NCBI RefSeq assembly: GCF_024734895.1
Contig: NZ_CP091430.1
Location: 3,986,501 to 4,050,500 of the forward strand
From: Paenibacillus spongiae
GTDB lineage: Bacteria; Bacillota; Bacilli; Paenibacillales; Paenibacillaceae
Direction of reading: 5' to 3'
DNA: 64,000 nucleotides
A program made the translations under genes and the position numbers. The notes under the pieces were generated by a model. The model saw only the letters and a list, made by a program, of their open reading frames with translations. It had not been told where the DNA came from and did no database searches. Positions 59,732-64,000 of this stretch are shown here, piece by piece; positions within the stretch are counted from its first letter, which is position 1, and each line of letters starts with the position of its first letter.

Positions 59732-60205
59732 ATGAAAAAAGAGACGCTCTTTTTAAAAGTTGTTCTGGTTGTTATGGCAATTCCTGCATTAGTGATGTGT
59801 TTTTATGGACTCCCAGCGATGGCGCATAGTATGATGCCGGATTTCCCGGATATTAAAGTTTATCTTTCCGCTTTTGCTGCGTATGTGGCGTCTATTGCGT
59901 ATTTATTTACGCTACTTCAGGCATTTAAGCTTCTCAGGTACATCGATACAAGAACCGCTTTTTCGCAAACCTCTGTTTTAGCGCTTAAGAAAATAAAGCG
60001 AGCGGCGGTTGTCGTATCACTCATGTTTGCATGTAATCTCCCGCTTTTCTACTTTGTAGCTGACGGCGCAGACGCACCAGGCGTCATGGTCATCGGGCTA
60101 TTTATAACCTGTGCGCCAGTCGTAATCGCAGTATTTGCCGCAGTTCTTGAGAAACTGCTCAAAAACGCGATCGAGCTCAAAGAAGAACAGGAGTTGACCG
60201 TATGA
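59732..60205 (+). CDS. DUF2975 membrane protein
   Basis: 157 residues, GAGGTGA upstream of the ATG. Four helices: VVLVVMAIPALVMCFYGLPA, VYLSAFAAYVASIAYLFTLL, AVVVSLMFACNLPLFYFV, VMVIGLFITCAPVVIAVFAA, with the cytoplasmic loop FKLLRYIDTRTAFSQTSVLA between helices 2 and 3. This is the DUF2975 pattern. The family is nearly always paired with a small Cro/CI-type regulator, as here (4-bp ATGA overlap). Its role is not established. Confidence 0.87.
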   Translation: MKKETLFLKVVLVVMAIPALVMCFYGLPAMAHSMMPDFPDIKVYLSAFAAYVASIAYLFTLLQAFKLLRYIDTRTAFSQTSVLALKKIKRAAVVVSLMFACNLPLFYFVADGADAPGVMVIGLFITCAPVVIAVFAAVLEKLLKNAIELKEEQELTV

Positions 60206-60405
60206 TAGTGGTTAACATTGACGTCATGCTTGCAAAGCGGAAAATGAGCGTTACTGAGCTATCGGAGAAAGTCGGCATTACAATGGCGAACCTGTCGATA
60301 CTTAAAAACGGAAAAGCGAAAGCAATTCGAATCTCAACACTCGAAGCGATCTGCAAAGCACTCGATTGCCAGCCTGGAGATATTCTCGAGTATCGGCAGG
60401 ATTGA
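60202..60405 (+). CDS. Cro/CI-type HTH regulator (YozG-like)
   Basis: 67 residues. The start ATG overlaps the previous TGA (ATGA), so translation is coupled. One HTH_26-type domain fills the protein: VMLAKRKMSVTELSEKVGIT, MANLSILKNGKAKAIRISTL, EAICKALDCQPGDILEY. It is the standard partner of DUF2975 proteins and probably represses its own operon. Confidence 0.9.
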   Translation: MIVVNIDVMLAKRKMSVTELSEKVGITMANLSILKNGKAKAIRISTLEAICKALDCQPGDILEYRQD

Positions 60406-60417
60406 ATAAAATAAAAA

Positions 60418-60543
60418 AACCCGCCGTACGTCGCAGATGTAAGTAATGTCTTCGCCTTTGAGGCTAACGGCAATATGACACTATACCATAAGCTGCAAAC
60501 ACAGGACATCGAATTGGCAAAGAAATATCTGACCGACCATTAA
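60418..60543 (+). pseudogene. C-terminal fragment of an unknown protein
   Basis: Without a start codon, the frame reads ADVSNVFAFEANGNMTLYHK, LQTQDIELAKKYLTDH and stop at 60541. It looks like a real protein end joined to the poly-A stretch after the HTH gene. The stop lies 1 nt before a composite repeat. Confidence 0.45.
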
Positions 60544-60544
60544 G

Positions 60545-60629
60545 CTAACGGGACACGATAGCTTAATAAACAACAACGCGGCTGCCGGCATGGATCGGCA
60601 GCCGCGTTGCGCTAACGGGCAGGTTAGTG
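60545..60629 (+). repeat. Composite A-hairpin-B repeat
   Basis: A CTAACGGGACACGATAGC (60545), hairpin CAACGCGGCTGCCG...CGGCAGCCGCGTTG (60574-60609), B CTAACGGGCAGGTTAGTG (60612). Last copy of the array. Confidence 0.9.
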
Positions 60630-61090
60630 TGACTGTAGAAGCGAAATTATTAATAGATTTATTTTATCAATAAGTCAGGTTTGGGACATCATGTGGCATC
60701 AGAATAACTGTAAAACATAAAAAACAAAGTTAATGTGAAATGAGAAGTAGAAACGTGAAAAATGAGCAGACATTATTAATTTCCAGTAGCAGGAAAAAGT
60801 TATTTGGACACAGAAGATAATTGCCGAAGCTCGGGGAATGTCGACCCAGCAGCTTATATACAAAGGTGCCTATTTATAGACATATGTATAAAATACGGGT
60901 TTTGTGTAAAAGTATCATCTTGTTTGGCCGATTTACACCGCATTTGTTCTGGCTGCTGGCGGCGTGCGCTTTTTGTTTGTTAATGTTTTCTTGCTTCTAT
61001 TGTCAAAAATAATCTTGTTACATTTCGGGAATTCCAATTGTCACCGCGATTTACGCAGACTTCATTCGGACAAACATCCGACATTTCAAA
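60630..61090. other. Gene-free stretch right of the array
   Basis: No supported gene. CATATGTATAAAATAC near 60882 is the first 16 bases of the AT-rich repeat family. The frames here have no family resemblance and no ribosome binding sites. Confidence 0.5.
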
Positions 61091-61117
61091 AAGGCTGCCG
61101 ATCTGATCGGCAGCCTT
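61091..61117. terminator. Perfect inverted-repeat terminator
   Basis: AAGGCTGCCGAT-ctg-ATCGGCAGCCTT, a perfect 12-bp stem preceded by A5. It is placed to end the minus-strand amidase transcript 60 bp away. Confidence 0.75.
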
Positions 61118-61177
61118 CGATTCACGCATCCCTTAACATTCTAATCCGAAATATGCTAGAGTTATGGCTTTTCTTAC

Positions 61178-62089
61178 CTAACCTTTGAAGTTAACGGTGC
61201 AGGTACCGCCATCCCATTCAATCTCATGAGAGATTACAGCAGCCACTTCACGAGCCCAAGCATACCCGGTTTCTCCTACAAACACCGTGGTTTTTAACAC
61301 CACACTGTTTAAGATGACTTTACCAGAATTTATATCCCAGTCCACCGGCGTTCCTGCCGCATCCCCAATCGCACGAATCGGAACAAAAGAATTGCCTTCA
61401 CGCATGAAGCCGCTCACTTCAATAAGCTTACCATTAACTGCAATAGCCACTTTATGAACAGTGGGCCGTATATCTGGTTTTTTGATTGTCTCTTCCACAA
61501 ATTCAACACATAGATACTCACAGACCCCTCGTGCGATTTCTTCAGCACATTCACTCCGGAAAGCATCGCTTACCAGCAGGGTCGCCTCCTCCAGGTTATC
61601 CATGAACGCTGCTTCAACAAGCGCTGCTGGCATATTCGTTTGTCGTAAAACCGCAAAATCTGCTTCACGCACCCCACGATTCACCTGATACGTATGTTCA
61701 ATCAAGTATTTGTGCAGCACAGCGGCGAAGGCTCTGCCTTTCTTAGATCCTGGATAGCAATAGGTTTCAACTCCCTTTGCACTTCCCCATGTTCCCGTAT
61801 AAGCGTTAGCATGGACACTCACGAAAAGGTCAGCACCCTTGGAATTAGCCAGATTCGTCCGATCGGTCAGTGACGGATCATCGTCTCCTGGCGCTGTCAG
61901 TAAAACGTTGATCCCAGACCGCTCCAAGTGAGCCTTGCACTTGGCGACCACAGCACGATTAAATTCATTCTCGTGCATATATCCTTGTTTTGTTTCTCCT
62001 TCTAATCCGCTATGAGCAGGAAAAATAGGCGTTCGTTTACCTGGCGTTTTCATTCCGTGGCCATCATCTAATGCTACTAAGTACCCCAT
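61178..62089 (-). CDS. N-acetylmuramoyl-L-alanine amidase with C-terminal stalk domain
   Basis: 303 residues. Amidase_3 domain (1-185): zinc ligands in VALDDGHGM (His), MHENEFNRAV (Glu) and LFVSVHANAY (His), and the catalytic Glu in ALVEAAFMDN. A copper-amine-oxidase-like stalk domain follows (about 210-303: VAIAVNGKLIEVSGFMREGN, SFVPIRAIGDAAG). No signal peptide is seen, which is usual for phage-type or mother-cell lysins of the CwlC kind. It cleaves the amide between muramic acid and the stem peptide. It lies downstream of the collagen-like protein gene, same strand, 100 bp apart. Confidence 0.9.
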   Translation of the reverse strand: MGYLVALDDGHGMKTPGKRTPIFPAHSGLEGETKQGYMHENEFNRAVVAKCKAHLERSGINVLLTAPGDDDPSLTDRTNLANSKGADLFVSVHANAYTGTWGSAKGVETYCYPGSKKGRAFAAVLHKYLIEHTYQVNRGVREADFAVLRQTNMPAALVEAAFMDNLEEATLLVSDAFRSECAEEIARGVCEYLCVEFVEETIKKPDIRPTVHKVAIAVNGKLIEVSGFMREGNSFVPIRAIGDAAGTPVDWDINSGKVILNSVVLKTTVFVGETGYAWAREVAAVISHEIEWDGGTCTVNFKG

Positions 62090-62188
62090 ATTTCTTTTCT
62101 CAGCTCCCTTCGCTCCCGGGGCTTTTGGCTAAGCTGCTACGTGTACGGGATTTGAGCCGAACAAAATCTCTGCTTACTGCATGCCCGC

Positions 62189-64000
62189 TTATAACAGCGG
62201 TATAATCGCGTCGGCATAAGCTCGCGCGCCTTTCGGATTCGGATGTCCGACGGAAGCGACGCGGCAAATTTCCAAATCGATGCCGTCCTGGTTGGCAGCG
62301 ATACATTCGATGTTGCGCGAGGGCGCGACATGAACATCCTCTGGCGCTAAATTCGGATGAATGCCATATACATACGGATCGCTAGTCAAGGCCGCATGGG
62401 ACGTACCCAAATTGGGATCCGCTAAGAAGATGCGATTGCCGCCTACAGGCACAGGCATCGCATTGACGGCGTTAACCGCTTCCTGTAGATGCTTTCTCGA
62501 CAGGTCGTGAACTTGCTTGCAACGGTTAATAATTTGGTTCAGTTCTAACGCTCCGATCCCGCCCAACACGATTCCGCCGCCAGGCCCGGCGACGCCGACA
62601 CCGAGTGCGATCAGCATTGCTTCCACCGCCAACAGATTGCTGTGCTCAGATAAAATCTGATAATAGCCAGTCACGATTATTCTCGCGTTTTTGAATTTCT
62701 CCCCAACTTTTTTGAGCAGTGTTTTCATATCGTCGAAGAAAAATTGCTTCGCCATGGGCGTTAAATCTGGCCCGTGCGGATTGAGAACGTTTCGGATGTC
62801 TATATCGTTCATGCCGCCATCCACAAGTACGAGATCCACATGATCAGGCAGATCCGTGAACAAATCGACCTGCTGAAGCACGGTCGGAAATTTCGTCGGT
62901 ACTTCTCCCGGCAAACTCGGATGGATGTCCGTCACACCTGCACCGATAATTGCACCCGAGTGGGCCAGCACCGTTTTGTAGAAACCAATGCCTCCTTCAC
63001 GGACTTGCACGGCGGAAGCGACGAGTGAATGGAACTTCTCCTGCTCCAGCAGCCCTTGACCCCATTGAATCGAGTCGCCGATGACGAGCATATGGAACGT
63101 TTCGAGCACGAGCACGATATCGTTGGTAGAGATTCCATCTGGCAGCATCACTTTCACCCGAATCTTCTCACCGGATGGATTCGGCTGTACGTCTGCTGGG
63201 CGCACCAGCGTAAACTCCAGCTGCGATGGGCTTAGCACATGAACGTCCGGCATATCCAGACCATCCACCTTCACCATTGCCTTCTCCGTGAAGCCGCTGC
63301 CGATAAGCTGCACCTTCCCTCCCGGCCGTACCCGGCTCTGCTTCGCCGATACCAGCTTTGGCAGAACGTAGATCGTCCCTCGGTTCGATAGCGTGTTATC
63401 ACTTTGTCTCACCTGCACCGAATGGCTTCCACCTGCAAGGGAGGGCACCTTAAACTGCATTTTCGTATCACTGTAAACAAGTGTCTGCGCTTGAACGCCG
63501 CCCACCAGAACAACGTCGGTTTTTGTGAATCGTTTTCCGTCGAGCTCCACCGTATCATCGATATATGCCGAAGTTGGAGCGGTGCTGAATATTGCAGGCA
63601 CCAGCAGCTTTCGCCGGAATTCGTCGGCATCAATCACCTTCATGCTTACCGGTTCACCCTGCGGGCCTCCGTCTTTGCCGGGAGGACCGGCTATTCCCGC
63701 TGTGCCTTGCGCGCCCGGTTGGCCGGCCGAACGGCCGTTTTTCGGTCCGCATTCTTCGAATGCCGCTTTTACCGTAGCGCCGACAGCACCGCCCGGTCCG
63801 CCTGGACCTGGTACGCCCGGAATTCCTCCCGGTCCGCCTTCACCTCCGTCGACAGTCACATAAAAACCCTGCAAGTAGCTGTTAATGACAGCTTGCGGCG
63901 CATAGAGCGACAATTTCCCTCCGCGCCCCCCTTCTCCACCTTGCCCGCCTCTGCCGGCCGCTCCCCCCCGGCCTCCGTTGCCTCCTGCACCTGCACCGCT
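62189..64000 (-). CDS. Collagen-like surface protein with IPT/TIG and SGNH-esterase domains (5' partial)
   Basis: The frame stays open to the right edge, so the start is outside the window. Visible order: a Gly-rich segment (GGQGGEGGRGG and similar, 63915-64000), collagen-like GPGGIPGVPGPGGPGG and GQPGAQGTAGIAGPPGKDGG, two IPT/TIG beta domains (VELDGKRFTKTDVVLVGG; GGKVQLIGSGFTEKAMV), then an SGNH hydrolase: LVIGDSIQWGQGL (nucleophile Ser), VDLVLVDGGMND (Asn), and ASVGHPNPKGARAYADAI (His). The likely role is a surface or exosporium-type protein with esterase activity on a glycan or acetylated polymer. The N-terminal Gly-rich part has strong strand bias and many repeats. Confidence 0.85.
   Translation of the reverse strand, partial: SGAGAGGNGGRGGAAGRGGQGGEGGRGGKLSLYAPQAVINSYLQGFYVTVDGGEGGPGGIPGVPGPGGPGGAVGATVKAAFEECGPKNGRSAGQPGAQGTAGIAGPPGKDGGPQGEPVSMKVIDADEFRRKLLVPAIFSTAPTSAYIDDTVELDGKRFTKTDVVLVGGVQAQTLVYSDTKMQFKVPSLAGGSHSVQVRQSDNTLSNRGTIYVLPKLVSAKQSRVRPGGKVQLIGSGFTEKAMVKVDGLDMPDVHVLSPSQLEFTLVRPADVQPNPSGEKIRVKVMLPDGISTNDIVLVLETFHMLVIGDSIQWGQGLLEQEKFHSLVASAVQVREGGIGFYKTVLAHSGAIIGAGVTDIHPSLPGEVPTKFPTVLQQVDLFTDLPDHVDLVLVDGGMNDIDIRNVLNPHGPDLTPMAKQFFFDDMKTLLKKVGEKFKNARIIVTGYYQILSEHSNLLAVEAMLIALGVGVAGPGGGIVLGGIGALELNQIINRCKQVHDLSRKHLQEAVNAVNAMPVPVGGNRIFLADPNLGTSHAALTSDPYVYGIHPNLAPEDVHVAPSRNIECIAANQDGIDLEICRVASVGHPNPKGARAYADAIIPLL

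Noticed and set aside
37000..60700. Classical integron with integrase and attC consensus at every boundary
   Set aside because: No tyrosine recombinase is in the window and the A/B units do not fit RYYYAAC...GTTRRRY at attC spacing; only 57901-57996 comes close.
1..64000. CRISPR array
   Set aside because: The repeats seen are few, far apart, unequal in spacing and carry terminator hairpins; no cas gene was found.
1..64000. tRNA or rRNA genes
   Set aside because: No cloverleaf with TTCGAnTC arm or rRNA core sequence was noticed on either strand.

Overview
The window looks like a piece of a Paenibacillus-type chromosome (Bacillota, Paenibacillaceae). The grounds are strong AGGAGG ribosome binding sites, a T-box leader, a bacillithiol-type deacetylase pair (YojF/BshB2), an SLH-anchored surface protein, a secreted GH27 enzyme with NPCBM modules, AraC-controlled glycoside hydrolases, and spore-former style collagen-like and amidase proteins. 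No species can be fixed from the sequence alone. The region is accessory rather than core: small genes, many broken genes, IS110 remnants and several families of intergenic repeats. No rRNA, tRNA or CRISPR array was seen.

Layout. 0-2.6 kb: the 3' part of a polymorphic toxin ending in a deaminase-like domain, followed at once by an Imm6-like immunity gene. 2.9-4.7 kb: a DsbA/FrnE-like and NAD(P)-binding operon divergent from an HxlR regulator. 5-13 kb: a nucleotidyltransferase, a cytidine-deaminase-like family protein, a GNAT acetyltransferase, a membrane protein, a flavodoxin-like oxidoreductase divergent from a second HxlR regulator, and many gene fragments (alcohol dehydrogenase, sigma factor, VOC, quinone reductase, HAD, MFS). 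13.9-16.9 kb: secreted alpha-galactosidase. 17-20.3 kb: second copy of the deaminase-like protein, a frameshifted phosphotransferase, yojF-bshB2. 21-25 kb: a DHA2 drug exporter, an IS110 remnant, two broken genes. 24.5-30 kb: an AraC regulator with GH106-like and GH140-like hydrolases and the remnant of a sugar-binding lipoprotein. 30-37 kb: small genes, a phosphotransferase, a cupin, and a 1368-residue SLH surface protein with Ig-like repeats.

37.5-60.6 kb is the most unusual part. Every gene I accept is on the plus strand, most are small, and many are separated by a composite repeat: an A unit (CTAACGGGACACGATAGTT), a terminator hairpin, then a B unit (CTAACGGGCAGGATAGTT). Within it lie a truncated sugar ABC permease with a PhyH dioxygenase and a Gfo/Idh oxidoreductase, a T-box-controlled but broken alaS paralogue, a defence island at 50.2-55.3 kb (a nuclease-TOPRIM fusion beside a Gabija-like OLD ATPase/UvrD helicase pair), an internally deleted prenyltransferase, a nucleotidyltransferase followed by an attC-like hairpin, a gene that seems to start at ATT, a peptidase S51 and a DUF2975/XRE pair. 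The plus-only order with hairpin-bearing boundaries recalls a gene-cassette array, but no integrase is present, so that reading is inference.

61.2-64 kb: on the minus strand, a cell-wall amidase and a collagen-like/IPT/SGNH-esterase surface protein that runs off the right edge.

How the genes may work together: three repeat families (A/B, the TGACAAGAAC family, and an AT-rich ~145 bp family) all carry Rho-independent terminators and sit between transcription units, so they probably insulate them. Many of the gene remnants lie close to such a repeat.
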